A program made the translations under genes and the position numbers. From NCBI GenBank assembly GCA_021399435.1, contig JAJTUP010000093.1, forward strand, positions 124,001 through 188,000: DNA of 64,000 nucleotides. The letters are read 5' to 3'. The stretch comes from Diaporthe sp. PMI_573. Its lineage: Eukaryota; Ascomycota; Sordariomycetes; Diaporthales; Diaporthaceae. How positions within the stretch are numbered: position 1 is the first letter of the stretch; each line of letters begins with the position of its first letter. The notes under the pieces were generated by a model. It worked only from the letters and a program-made list of their open reading frames with translations. It was not told the DNA's origin and did no database searches. Shown here piece by piece: positions 23,312 to 33,283 of this stretch.

Positions 23312-24808
23312 ATGGCGACCTTCCTGCAATATCGCGCTTTGCGTCGCAGAATCATTGATCGTATCGCTTTGCCAGGTGACTCCCACGGAGTCGTCGATGA
23401 ATGCGAAGCCTCGACCGTCGTTGACTGGGAAGGACCCTGCGATCCCGACAACCCTCGCAACTGGCCCAAATGGCAAAAGTGGTTAGCGACCCTCCTCGTC
23501 TCCCTTCTTGCTCTCTTTGTCGGCGTCTGCGGTCCCATCCTCTCCCCTATTTTAGAACGCGCAGCACAAGAGTCTGATGTTAGTACCACAGTTGAGTCGC
23601 TATCCGTAGCGCTTTATCTGTTCGGTCTTGGCTGCGGTGCTTTGATATCGGGCCCCTTCTCCGAAGTTTTTGGTCGTTCCGGCACGTACCTGGTCACTCT
23701 GGGCTTGATGTGCGTTTGGCTCCTCGGGGCGGCGCTCACCAGACACCTTGCTGGTCGGTTCATATTCCGTTTTCTTGCTGGCTTCTCAGGTGCAACACCG
23801 CTTGTCTGCTCCGGGGGCACAATCGGTGACTTATGGTCTCCCCGACAAAGAACGTATGCCTTTTCCTTCTTTGCAATCGTGGGTTTCGGAACCCCCGGTC
23901 TCGGTCCGGTCATGACATCCTGGCTCGGGGATGCAGTCACAACACAAAACATTTCCTGGCGGTGGGCAGACTGGATTGCCCTGATCCTGGCAGGCGCCAT
24001 GTTCATGCTTCTCCTCCTGCTGCAGCCCGAGACATACGCGCCCATAATCCTCTCCTGGAAAGCCAAGCACAAGCGCGAAATCACCGGCTGTGATCGTTAT
24101 CGTGCTGAACACGAGATCAGCAAGGTTTCATTACAGCAACGACTGTGCCTAGCATGTTCACGTCCTTTCGCCTTAGCCTGGCGCCAGCCCACGATCCAGC
24201 TCGCCTCATTCTACCTCGCCGTCATTTATACGGTCCTGTTCACTTTCTTTGACGGATATCCGAGGATCTTTGGCGACAATTATGATCTTTCCACCACTAC
24301 AGTTTATATCGTCTTGACTCCCATCACTTTCGGATCGTTCCTCTCCATCTCGATGGTCCCTTTTGTCTACCGAAAGACTAGCAAGGCTCTCCAAATGTCA
24401 CCCCACGGTCAGGGCGACCCAGCCGTCAGCCTTTGGTTCTCTCTGTATGCCGCACCCGGCTTACCTATCTCTCTTTTCTGGATGGCTTGGACGGCACGGC
24501 CAAGCATTACCATCTGGTCACCTATCCTCGCCTCAATCATGTTTGGCTTTAGTGCTACGGCCATCTTCATCAGCGTCTCCATGTACCTCATTGACACTTT
24601 TACTGCCTACGCTGCTTCCGCCATGGCCTTTACCTACCTCGCTCGCTACTCGGCAGCTAGTGCGATGACGGTTGCTGGTATACCGTGGTACAATCAATTG
24701 GGTTCACAATGGACCCTCACTATCCTCGGCGCCATCAGTCTGGTTTTGACGCCTCTCCCGTATATCTTTCACCGGTATGGGACGTCACTAAAGAAAGTTG
24801 ATACATGA
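23312..24808 (+). CDS. MFS transporter, DHA1 (polyamine/multidrug) type, 498 aa
   Basis: A proton-coupled exporter of the plasma membrane by family. Single exon. The N-terminal cytosolic part contains the DPDNPRNWPKW motif typical of fungal DHA1 pumps of the TPO/FLU1 kind. Twelve hydrophobic segments follow. The first pair is joined by a loop with GPFSEVFGRSGTYL, the family's G-x-x-x-D/E-x-x-GRR-like motif A. The motif-C-like GFGTPGLGPVMTSW is in helix 5. A basic central loop at about 255-285 separates the halves. ATG at 23312 is the first in frame before the NPRNW motif. It is divergent from the P450 and convergent with the MOSC gene. Export of the P450 substrate or product is a reasonable guess; the cargo is unknown. 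Confidence 0.88.
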   Translation: MATFLQYRALRRRIIDRIALPGDSHGVVDECEASTVVDWEGPCDPDNPRNWPKWQKWLATLLVSLLALFVGVCGPILSPILERAAQESDVSTTVESLSVALYLFGLGCGALISGPFSEVFGRSGTYLVTLGLMCVWLLGAALTRHLAGRFIFRFLAGFSGATPLVCSGGTIGDLWSPRQRTYAFSFFAIVGFGTPGLGPVMTSWLGDAVTTQNISWRWADWIALILAGAMFMLLLLLQPETYAPIILSWKAKHKREITGCDRYRAEHEISKVSLQQRLCLACSRPFALAWRQPTIQLASFYLAVIYTVLFTFFDGYPRIFGDNYDLSTTTVYIVLTPITFGSFLSISMVPFVYRKTSKALQMSPHGQGDPAVSLWFSLYAAPGLPISLFWMAWTARPSITIWSPILASIMFGFSATAIFISVSMYLIDTFTAYAASAMAFTYLARYSAASAMTVAGIPWYNQLGSQWTLTILGAISLVLTPLPYIFHRYGTSLKKVDT

Positions 24809-25494
24809 GGAACTAGTTGAGCCTTGTTACGGTCAGTCACAGACGCTTGTATTTAGGATGCGAGGTGCGTGCTGGGCAAGGCCGTTGCAATCTATGCGAC
24901 CCTACACCTTCTGTTTCCTATCAAACATGTTTATCCTCATGGAAAGCTGCGATGGCATTCGTACCGCCTGCCGTCCTCTCTATTTCTGCGGTTCATAGCT
25001 AGAAATGACCTCCAATTCGAGCCGGGTTCTTGACGCTGGCGGATCTAATTGCTTGTCGAAGCGACTGCAACTTCTCCGCAGCTGCATGGCATCAGAGACT
25101 CCGTCGTCAGCTCATTGTTGGCGGCGTCGATGCGGACATTCTGTTCAAAGCGGAGCCCTGGGTGCCATCGGCAGTATCCAACTGCAGGGCGAATTCAGTC
25201 CATTCTGGAAGTCAACGCTAATGCTGGGGCGCAGCCAGTGCGCCATTGGCCATTGCTGCCCCGCAGTTGAAGTGCACGGATGAGTGTGATGCTGAATACA
25301 GCCGAGGAAGTGAGTTGTTCAAATTAAGTACGTAGAGTTAGTTAGACCCAACCGTCAAGGGCCGTGGCGCCTTGCAAAGCCCGCACTAATCGAGCCAGGC
25401 ATGCCCTCTCATATCAGGTTCTCTCCCACATGCGGCAGTGACTCCCATGGCGCAACCCTTGCTTGACTAGGCCAGTGCTCCTACACTATGCTAC
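24809..25494. other. Convergent intergenic region
   Basis: It lies between the 3' ends of the MFS gene (+) and the MOSC gene (-). Frames of 60-92 codons are open, but none has a recognisable motif. I see no gene here. Confidence 0.5.
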
Positions 25495-26627
25495 CTATCC
25501 AGTTGCGGTTGGCACACTGACATCCTGTGCCGTAATTGGGCCCTTGGTAAGCTCAACCAAATCCCCGACTCTTAAGAGAACGCCGGTGGGGTCGATGTAC
25601 GCGTACTGACCAAAGACCGGCTTGTCTGTGCACAAAGAATTCAGCTTCAGTATAAAGGGCTTTCTTCTGATGGAGACAAGTATTAGACTTACGGGGATAC
25701 ACACTATTAACTCTTCTATCTCTCGCCAACAATCCGTAAAGCTGTTGATTTCGTGGCGACATGAGACCGGACTTCAGGTCTGCATTAAGACTCAAGCACC
25801 TAGCCGTCTTGAATATGCATGAAATGATGGCCTTGACCTTGCCTTGGTTTGATCCATCGCATATGTGGATTTTATTCCAGTCATCTTCGTCAAATGGGGA
25901 TGTACAGCCACCCACATCGATGTGGATGTTGGGTCGAAATCGGATGATAACATCTTCGTTTTGATTTTCTGTCGGTAGTCGCGACCTGACCTCTTCTTCC
26001 GATGCTGTGGATGTAACAAGATAAGGAGCCGCATCTGCAAAGCGAATCCTCTTGCGCGATACCGCTTCGTCAAGCAGCGGCGAATCCGCGGGCAGTCCGT
26101 CGACTGGATGGTACCCATATGCAAGACCAGGAAGCGCTCTCTGCCCACAGCCTCCAATGAATAGTAACCGTACCTGCATTTTCAAATGCTTGCTGAAGAA
26201 GTCGGCCGGATCACTCCCCATGTCAATGCCTGTTGCAGAAGTCCCGAAAATGCTGACTTGCAAATTATCGGCCGACGCGCAAAAGAGAGGTGATGGTGTC
26301 AAAGGTAGGGTTACCGAGGAGTCTGAGTGGGCTAGCGTGTGCCGAACCGTGAGTTTAGACCACCTGTCGTCAATTGAGGGTTGAAAAAGGACGAGTGAAA
26401 AAACACGCTTTACGGACAGATGCTCCGCGAATTGAGCTCCGTTGCCTGTAGGCTTTTTGACAAGAATATATTGTCGGTCGAACCGGAACCCCTCATCTGT
26501 TACTTCTGCGTAGTCGACCTCGACGGGGAGCAATGACTTGATTGGGTAGATGAAGAGCTGCGGAAATCGATAAGCTTGTAGCAGGCAAACCGGGGTAAGT
26601 ATCAAGGCTTACCCTCTGAATCTTCAT
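25495..26627 (-). CDS. MOSC domain protein 1, mARC/YcbX-like (3 exons, 336 aa)
   Basis: Molybdenum-cofactor-type protein. By family (MOSC with beta-barrel N-terminal domain; mARC, YcbX) it could reduce N-hydroxylated compounds. Exons: 26627-26613 (15 nt, MKIQR), 26557-25693, 25625-25495; introns of 55 and 67 nt. The small first exon is supported because it puts MKIQR directly before LFIYPIKSLLPVEV, the expected family start; the longer single-exon reading lacks a sensible N-terminus. RFRPNI is at about 211-216 and the Cys of TARCLSLNADLKSG at 259 is the likely Mo ligand. The C-terminal V-GD-V barrel strand follows the last intron. There is no signal peptide or membrane anchor, unlike MOSC 2. 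It shares a 323-bp divergent promoter with the Zn2Cys6 gene. Confidence 0.88.
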
Positions 26628-26950
26628 TGTATCTTGATAGGGGTTCTGGTGATTCCCGAAAAGCAAAAGAGCAAGGCTGTGTGCGCCAATTTGTGGGACA
26701 CTGTAACCAAAACCGGAATCGACGTGGGGGAATAAATCTCCGGGTGAACCCTTGCTGACAATGGACCTCAACAGGACGCAGAGTGCACAGTGTGTCTGTA
26801 GGCGCACTGTTCTCGCGCCCGACTGCCGTAAAGGGCATTGCTTGGCGACCTGCTGGTCTCGGTTGGATGTCGGCACATGCCGATGTGAAAACACTTCCCA
26901 TTCTTCTGCTTCCATCCGCTCCGAACTTCTCCATCAAGTATCCAAGCACG
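26628..26950. promoter_or_regulatory. Bidirectional promoter between MOSC 1 and the Zn2Cys6 factor
   Basis: 323 bp separate the two start codons, which point away from each other. Overlapping short frames here are shadows. A shared promoter fits co-regulation of a cluster gene with its local regulator. I did not identify a specific binding site. Confidence 0.5.
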
Positions 26951-29093
26951 ATGTCGTCAAAAAGTAACAACCCATCCATGGGTCCTCATACAACCGCTTC
27001 AGTATCTTGCGGTCGCTGCAGGTCACGCAGGGTCAAGGTAGGGCTGTTGCCAGGGCATGAGCACTAAGCTTACTTCATGCTGGCTAATTTTCTCCAGTGT
27101 GATAGGCGGAAACCAGAATGTGAGAGATGCCTCAGAGGGTCCGACTCGTGCCCAGGGTACATTGAAGGTCTCCGTTTCCAAGATGAGGGTCCAAGGTTGC
27201 GCAAGCAATTTGACAAGACGACGGGAGCAGTAAGACAGAGGACACCGACTCGTTCCGGACCTTCAGCAACACCGCCAAATGATGTCATTGCTTCTAGCCC
27301 GGTACCTTCGCCGGCGGATAACGTTCGCAGCTCACCTCTTGGCTCTGATTCGGGAACCGTTGACCCTACTGTATCGGGTGCTCATACAGCAAGCGGCCAC
27401 GATACTATTAGAAATGTCTCAAATCTACCCCCATGCGACTTCTTCGAGGATGCTTTCTTTGACCTGGATATTGATCAATATTACGCCCAGGGAAACAACT
27501 CGTGTGGGTTCGTGCCGAACCCCGACGACATCGCGCTGCAGTCAGATATTGTCGCCGAATGCAATACAGACCCACAAGAAGTCGATGTCGGCGCGTTTAA
27601 CCAAGATGCGATCGCTCTGGATTGGCTTCTCATGCGTCACTACATTAACGTGATAAGTCCTTGGCTCGACGTCTTCAGCGCAGACAAATACTTTGGCCAT
27701 GTCGTTCCGGTCAAGGCATCGCGCAGCATCTTGTTAAAAAACACCGTTTCTGCCGTGGCCGCAAAGCAAATCGGCAATGCGGGCTTTTGCGGACAGACCT
27801 CATCCTGGCAGCGTACGGGGTTTGGGGTTGATGAGGTTCGATTCTCCACAAGTGATTGGCTTTACCACGCTGCGAGCTTCTACGACAAGGCCGTTCGATG
27901 CATGTTACACAGGCTGCAGTCCATCGGTCGGTTGCTTTTGCCCCAAGAGAAGACCATGCGTTGACAAGCAAAGGACCCTCGACTGCGCTGCCCAATTCAG
28001 CCCTTGAAGCACTTCAACTACAAAATGCGGAAGCTATCGTCGAGCTATTATCCTCAATGGCGGTTATTCTCCTGTATGAGTCGCTCGACAGCAACTATGT
28101 CATCATGAAGCAGTAAGCTCGAGCAACGGCATTCCCATAATCTTCCACCACTAATACGATGCAAGTCATCTGGCTGGTTTTCAACAATTACATCAGTTTG
28201 CACTACATTACGACCTATCAATCAGCGACTTCGAAGATGTCAAGCAAGGTCTACAGGCGTGTTTTTGGGCTTCTTCCTTGCTTGATCTGGCGATATCTCA
28301 TAATGAAGCAGGGCCGACCACTCTTGGGTCGAGCGAAGAAAAGACATGGACCCAATCGGGCTTGCCCATGGCGAAGTTTGAAGGACTGTGGGCTCCCACA
28401 GCATTGATCCCCATCCCCGAACACGAAGCCAAGAGCAAGTTATCTGAGACTTTGGCATGCCGGACATTGGTCTGGCTGCTTATGACGGCTTATGACAGCC
28501 TTCACGCGAGTAGCCATACACCATCGGCAGACAACGATTCTGTCCGCAAGATGCACACCTGGCATCAGATTGACCGATGCCTCATCGCATGGCATTCCCT
28601 TCTGCCCCAGGAGTTTTCTGTGTGCTTGAGGTTTCCGCAACCTACCTTTGAGACGTCGTCCTATACGAGTCAATGGTCGTATCCAAGTCACGCCGCACAT
28701 CCAGAAGGACCGTTTTCGAAAATTTTCTGTGCGAACCCCACGGGAACGGTTGCTTTGGTGTTTTACCATCTTCTTCGTCTTATCATGATCCTCAAGAAGC
28801 CTGCTGAGTTTGAGGGCGGGAGGCAGATAGGTACCGAGAAGTTGCGTTCATGTCGAGACTTCACTAGGCAAGTCGATGCTCACGTTCAGGAGATTTGCGG
28901 AATCATCGCCGGTGGTCCTCAGCAAGCCTCTTTGATACATCTTCTGCAGCCCCTTTGCGTGGCTGGGTCCTGTTTAGAACAGGACCAACAGCGGTTTGTG
29001 CTGCTGGATGTTTTGGCCGAGCTGCAGAGGCAAATTGGATGCTTGAATGAGAGCAGAGCAGAAACATTGCGTAACGAATGGGGATGGATTTGA
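26951..29093 (+). CDS. Zn2Cys6 transcription factor (about 661 aa, one splice junction uncertain)
   Basis: Nuclear regulator of the Gal4 type. Exon 1 26951-27037 and exon 2 from 27098 are joined by a clear 60-nt intron. This completes the binuclear cluster C-x2-C-x6-C-x6-C-x2-C-x6-C (residues 20-48, with an intron after RVK as is common). The middle part has the fungal-specific regulator look (SDWLYHAASFYDKAVRC; later LLYESLDSNYVIMK joined to HHLAGFQQL). A second clear intron is 28113-28165, with branch CACTAATAC and acceptor GCAAG. Between 27904 and 27965 the frame must shift. A 44-nt GT-AG intron 27904-27947 restores it, but the donor GTTACA is weak, so a frameshift is the alternative. The last exon 28166-29093 ends just 37 bp from the convergent peroxiredoxin gene. 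Probably the local cluster regulator. Confidence 0.8.
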
Positions 29094-29130
29094 GACTGTT
29101 TGATACTATGACAACCTGCTTCGCAACTGA

Positions 29131-29709
29131 TCATTCCACAGCAGGCTTGAAGGTCTTGGCCCATTCAAGAACTTCGTAAACATTCTTGTCAGGTGGAAAC
29201 ACGGGGTACCAATGCTTGACGATTCTTCCCTTGTGTATGGCCAATGTCAACCGTTTGACAAGTTGATTTCCCTCGTACTCGAACAGAGGCAGCCTGAGTG
29301 CACATGCAAATTCAAGCTTAGCGTCGGAGAGGATGTCGTAAGGAATATGGCTTCTCTCGCGGAACTCCTCCTGAATCTCAGTGGACTGCGTAGACAGGCC
29401 AAAAAGCTTATCAATACCGGCATCGTAAAGTGCCTTGGAGTTATCGCGGAAGGAGCACGCCTGAGGCGTGCAGCCTCTTGCGCCTGGGATCGCGTCCCAT
29501 TCTGGAGGAATTGCTTCGTTGGCGGCAGCCGTGCGCGGGTAGCAAAAGACTATGGTGAGTCGTTCTCGGCTCGAGAGATCAACGGTCGTCGAAGTGTGAC
29601 CGGCAACCGGCAAGCTGACACTTGGAATCTTCAGATTATCCAGGTGATCGCAAGCACCGTCGTCGATCGGTGGCGGGAGATTGGTTGGGAGCATCGAGGC
29701 TGTTTTCAT
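29131..29709 (-). CDS. Peroxiredoxin, PrxQ/BCP-like (192 aa)
   Basis: Thiol peroxidase that reduces hydrogen peroxide and organic hydroperoxides with thioredoxin as usual partner. Single exon. An FCYPRT segment (residues 55-60) corresponds to the conserved Y-P start of the active-site region. Cys80 in GARGCTPQACSFRD is the expected peroxidatic Cys, and Cys85, five residues on, is placed as the resolving Cys of the PrxQ/BCP group. A Trp/His-rich C-terminal strand (KHWYPVFPPD) closes the fold. There is an insertion of about 12 residues between YPRT and the catalytic Cys compared with bacterial BCP. No targeting signal is obvious. It sits tail-to-tail with the Zn2Cys6 gene. Confidence 0.88.
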   Translation of the reverse strand: MKTASMLPTNLPPPIDDGACDHLDNLKIPSVSLPVAGHTSTTVDLSSRERLTIVFCYPRTAAANEAIPPEWDAIPGARGCTPQACSFRDNSKALYDAGIDKLFGLSTQSTEIQEEFRERSHIPYDILSDAKLEFACALRLPLFEYEGNQLVKRLTLAIHKGRIVKHWYPVFPPDKNVYEVLEWAKTFKPAVE

Positions 29710-30241
29710 GATATCAATATCTGTCGCGGGGAACCCAGGAGAATTGTGAAGGTTCTTACTCGTCGTTGCGGGAAATATTAGCTGCCGACGATTCTAATTA
29801 GACCCAAAAGACAGTTTTTCGGAAGAAGATACAAACTTTGAATTCCTGTTTGTTTGCCAAGGATTTAAGAACTCGGCCTGGAATGGGGTTTCGGACTGAT
29901 GAATATGTTGTTAAACTGAGGGGTTAACTAACCACATTGAGGCATCAACACCCAGGCCGGCGATCTTCGATCCTAGCCAACGGGAAGCCTTTCCCCGAGA
30001 GATTGAGAGCTGTGAACTCGCTGCCATTTTCCTCGTTGCCTACACTATCGATATGCCCATTGACCTAATCCCAACCCCGACAATCCTCTAAATTAGCCGT
30101 GAGGGGTTTTCTTTCTCCTTCTCTTTTCCTTTCTTCTTTAGAATTGGGTCAAAGTTCTTGGCCGCTGCACTGATCTACACTACTCCGCACAAGGGGTTTC
30201 CGACGTCGTGTAGCAATAGGTGCATCATTGAAATTTGCCTT
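29710..30241. other. Intergenic region with peroxiredoxin promoter
   Basis: Two leftward genes flank this 532-bp gap, so it holds the peroxiredoxin promoter and the 3' end of the FMN-binding gene. A pyrimidine-rich tract (TTTCTTTCTCCTTCTCTTTTC) lies near 30110. No gene is supported. Confidence 0.5.
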
Positions 30242-31009
30242 CTACGTCTGATTTCTCATGGTACGTCGGCTGTCCACTATCTCCCCCATGGAGCGCCCAA
30301 CCTCGGTATTGAGGCGATTGAAGCCTTGCACGACCCCATTTATATCGCCCTCGCTCATCTCTTGGCTCATCTTAAACTTTCCTTCCATTTTGGTAACCTC
30401 AATCTCGACCCCAATGATGGCTTTCTTCAGGAGGTCAATGTATTTTTCGGGGGCATCCGACACCCTCCACGGCCCAGGATTGTATCCTTGCCCATTAAAA
30501 CCCATCATTTCTTGCTCGTTGAATTCGGAAAGATCATGGATTTGCTGTTTGAGAAAAGAGCCAGTTGTTTCGGACTTGGAATCGATATACACAGTCGCTT
30601 TGCCGTACACTTGAACTGCAGAGTAATTCCATGTTGGAACTACTTTCCCCGTAGCGGGCTTTGTCTCCGTGTAGAATTTTGGCGTGACGTAGTGATGCAC
30701 CGGTGAGGTGAAGATGACGAGCACGTTGCGCTGAAGGGGTGTCACAGCACGTCCAGACTCGTCACGGGACACCTCTTCGATAATGGCTTTGCTCTGCGGG
30801 TTGGCGCGAGCTAAGTGGCCTCGCAGTCGTCCCAGCTCAGTGTCGCTGGACTCATCGTCAATATCCAAAACAAAAGGGATGTGGCTGGACTGTAAGAAAT
30901 CGTGGTTTGATGAATCTATGGCCGTGGTGAATTGGCCAAGCGGATTCTGACGAATGATTCGTCGAAGAGCGACGAGGCTCGTTTCAGCATGTGCTGCGCG
31001 AATATACAT
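30242..31009 (-). CDS. PaiB-like FMN-binding protein (255 aa)
   Basis: Member of the FMN-binding split-barrel family named after Bacillus PaiB; fungal relatives are soluble proteins of unclear role. The start is the ATG at 31009, giving MYIRAAHAE, the conserved N-terminus; an in-frame TTG two codons earlier is not used. Conserved blocks: NPLGQFTTAI, IPFVLD, GRLRGHLARANPQ (about 85-97), and VIFTSPVHHYVTPKFY leading to PTWNYSAVQVYGKA, the strongest family signature and likely flavin/dimer surface. Length matches the family. It lies between the peroxiredoxin and MOSC 2, all on the minus strand, and could be transcribed alongside them. The role in the cluster is unknown; a flavin-dependent step or regulator is possible. 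Confidence 0.87.
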   Translation of the reverse strand: MYIRAAHAETSLVALRRIIRQNPLGQFTTAIDSSNHDFLQSSHIPFVLDIDDESSDTELGRLRGHLARANPQSKAIIEEVSRDESGRAVTPLQRNVLVIFTSPVHHYVTPKFYTETKPATGKVVPTWNYSAVQVYGKATVYIDSKSETTGSFLKQQIHDLSEFNEQEMMGFNGQGYNPGPWRVSDAPEKYIDLLKKAIIGVEIEVTKMEGKFKMSQEMSEGDINGVVQGFNRLNTEVGRSMGEIVDSRRTMRNQT

Positions 31010-31511
31010 GGGCAACGGAGACCTTGATTGTGATGTGGTGGTGATAGAATGGCTAGTAATGATCGTTCCCCGAGATTTTCTCTCATTTTATGTGTATCCT
31101 ATCCCGTTCACCCGCTCCCACTTTAGTGGCCTGAAATCCAATCCGTTATCGAAAGTTTTGGTACCTCTTTTCTCGTGATTGAATCGCGCCTCTCGCGATT
31201 GGATAAAAGACTGGCCCACTAATCACCATTTTGGGTGAGTACGAGCGAGCTGGCCGTCCAACCCCGCAAATTGAAAGTTTGATCCTAGCCTGGTCAATTT
31301 CGACTAGCAGTGAAGACAAAGCGCGTCGACATGAGAGGTTCCGGGCAAGCGGCACACCGCACTCCTTCCTACACCGGTATGACGCAGATACGTACGTCAT
31401 GACACGGTTGGGATGGGCTGCATTAGGACAGCGGCTACACAAGTACGAATATTGGAACATCGCCATACTATATACAAGCTGCGTTTGATTCCGAGTGGCC
31501 GAGGTTCTCTA
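31010..31511. other. Intergenic region upstream of the FMN-binding gene
   Basis: It contains the FMN-binding promoter and the 3' flank of MOSC 2. Short open frames look random. Confidence 0.5.
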
Positions 31512-32552
31512 TTATTTCATCGGGTTGATAAAAAAGTGCTTGTCTGTGGTGCCCGTGACATAGAGTTTCATCCCAACAGAGATATTGCCCTCGTTCCTCG
31601 GCACGCAAAGCATGCCAAAGCTGGGTTTGTACTTATTACCGGCGTCGATTCGCCTGTACCTGACCAGTTGAGACCAAGGCTGCCGTTGATGCTTTTCTCC
31701 AGAGTCGGAATTAACATTAGGTACCTGGCACCGCAAGCACCGACTGACAACGTCCATGTCCAATATTTGCGTAGTGTTGTCGCTGATGCTCACAGTCTGC
31801 CAATTGTCTTCCGACCATGGTTTGTCACCCTGAATGACCACGTTGGGGCGAAATCGCTCGATACCGATCTCGTTTTCTCGCTCACTGGCAAGACGGCTGT
31901 TGAGCTCCTGTAGACTAGCCTCAGATGCTATCAATACAGGCATCATGTCGGCAAATTTGGTTCCCTCAGTCCGCCCTAGATGTCGAGGAGATCCACAACC
32001 TCGAAGGATTCGAGGTGTGGGCCCTTTGTAAACCAGACTGATATCACAGCCCAGAAATTTGGAGAAAGGATCTGATACACTGCTTGGGTATTCCCAAGCA
32101 TCAGTCTGCTCGCCCCAGATACCGACTGTGACCAAATTCGTGTTGCGTTTCAGCCACTCAACCGTGGGATGTGCGGGAATGCGGGCTGCCGTCTTGTGAT
32201 CACGGGTAGAAATGATCAGTTCGTCGTTGTCTTGGTCGTAGTTCGTAGTGATAAGCGTCATTCTAGGGTTTGTGCGAATAGTGAGAAACTCGCGACTGCC
32301 GTTGTTGATAAACATCCAATTACGGTCCATGTCGAGACCAGATCGTAAAAGCTTCGCAGAGTTGACCTCAAAGCCGCGGCAGGATTTAATGGGATAAACA
32401 CGTAGGGCAATGATATCAGAAGGAAGGCTCCTCGAAGTGAATGCTACAGCCCATGGGCCGTAGCGCATAGAGAGGGAAAACAAAGTAACGCATAGTATTG
32501 CAAGCAGTACTATTACGGAAGTGTTGGATAGCTGTGCAGCGTAAAAATTCAT
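31512..32552 (-). CDS. MOSC domain protein 2 with N-terminal membrane anchor (346 aa)
   Basis: Second molybdenum-cofactor-sulfurase C-terminal family protein of the block, single exon. Residues about 12-29 form a hydrophobic anchor (VIVLLAILCVTLFSLSM), as in the outer-membrane-anchored mitochondrial mARC proteins. RVYPIKSCRG is at 51-60, the start of the beta-barrel domain, then LDMDRNWM, RFRPNVVI at about 233-240, and SRCLRCQVPNVN with candidate Mo-ligand Cys272/Cys275. The C-terminal motif is NISVGMKLYV, without the usual GD-V wording, so it may be divergent there. By family it could reduce N-oxygenated compounds. It differs strongly from MOSC 1 in anchor, exon structure and sequence, so a recent tandem duplication is unlikely. 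Its start is 731 bp from the divergent MFS 2 start. Confidence 0.88.
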   Translation of the reverse strand: MNFYAAQLSNTSVIVLLAILCVTLFSLSMRYGPWAVAFTSRSLPSDIIALRVYPIKSCRGFEVNSAKLLRSGLDMDRNWMFINNGSREFLTIRTNPRMTLITTNYDQDNDELIISTRDHKTAARIPAHPTVEWLKRNTNLVTVGIWGEQTDAWEYPSSVSDPFSKFLGCDISLVYKGPTPRILRGCGSPRHLGRTEGTKFADMMPVLIASEASLQELNSRLASERENEIGIERFRPNVVIQGDKPWSEDNWQTVSISDNTTQILDMDVVSRCLRCQVPNVNSDSGEKHQRQPWSQLVRYRRIDAGNKYKPSFGMLCVPRNEGNISVGMKLYVTGTTDKHFFINPMK

Positions 32553-33283
32553 GATCGCAGCGACAGACTTTCACAATCGAGGTGGCGCTCATGGGGGCGT
32601 GGGACTAAATGTGAGAGACTGGCAGTCGCCTATCAGTTCGCTATAGTAATCACACCACTAAATCATTGTCGCTCGTAGAAAACTTCTGCTTTAGGAAAAG
32701 ACGGCCGCGAGCTCAGTCTAACCTGTCCAAATATTATGCATGAGCTTGGCAGAGCTTGGCAGAGCTCGGCACACCCTGAGGCATGAGTTCCTCCATTGCA
32801 CAGTGCTATGTAGGCGGTCCATGCACAGGCAGGGCCCACGGTTCAATCATGATTCGGTTTTACACTACAGAATGGCTGCATATCCGAGTCCGAGGTACGT
32901 AGCTGTGCACACTTCGGAAAAGCAATCCCGACGATGTCTAAATCTTAGCCTATGAACCCTGAGCACGGCTCCCCGTGAATCAGCTGCATGCCAATTACCA
33001 AAACCAGGTGGAAAGCCCCTTTCGGGGCCCTGGGAGCTATTCGTCTGTGTAGGTACCGGTATGGGTGGGCCTGCGGCCGCTATAGAGGCAACAGGAGGAA
33101 TTGCCGGACGCTGTTCGCGGGCGTGAGCGAGCGGCCGATTCGGCTAATCTAGTATTAGCTAATAGCGCTCAAGTTTCAGACTCCCTCCGTCGTGCGCGCG
33201 CGGACAAAGTTCCGTACAGAGACTAGCAAATTTTATTCGTCAGCCGTAACCAAACCTCTTACTATCTGCCCACATATCTTCTC
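32553..33283. promoter_or_regulatory. Divergent promoter region, MOSC 2 and MFS 2
   Basis: 731 bp between the opposing starts. GAGCTTGGCAGAGCTTGGCA is a short tandem repeat near 32743-32770. CGGCCGATTCGG near 33131 contains CGG triplets of the kind Zn2Cys6 proteins bind, which is suggestive only. Confidence 0.4.

Noticed and set aside
23614..24112. Minus-strand frames of 93-156 codons within the MFS gene
   Set aside because: They are shadows of a well-supported transporter gene.
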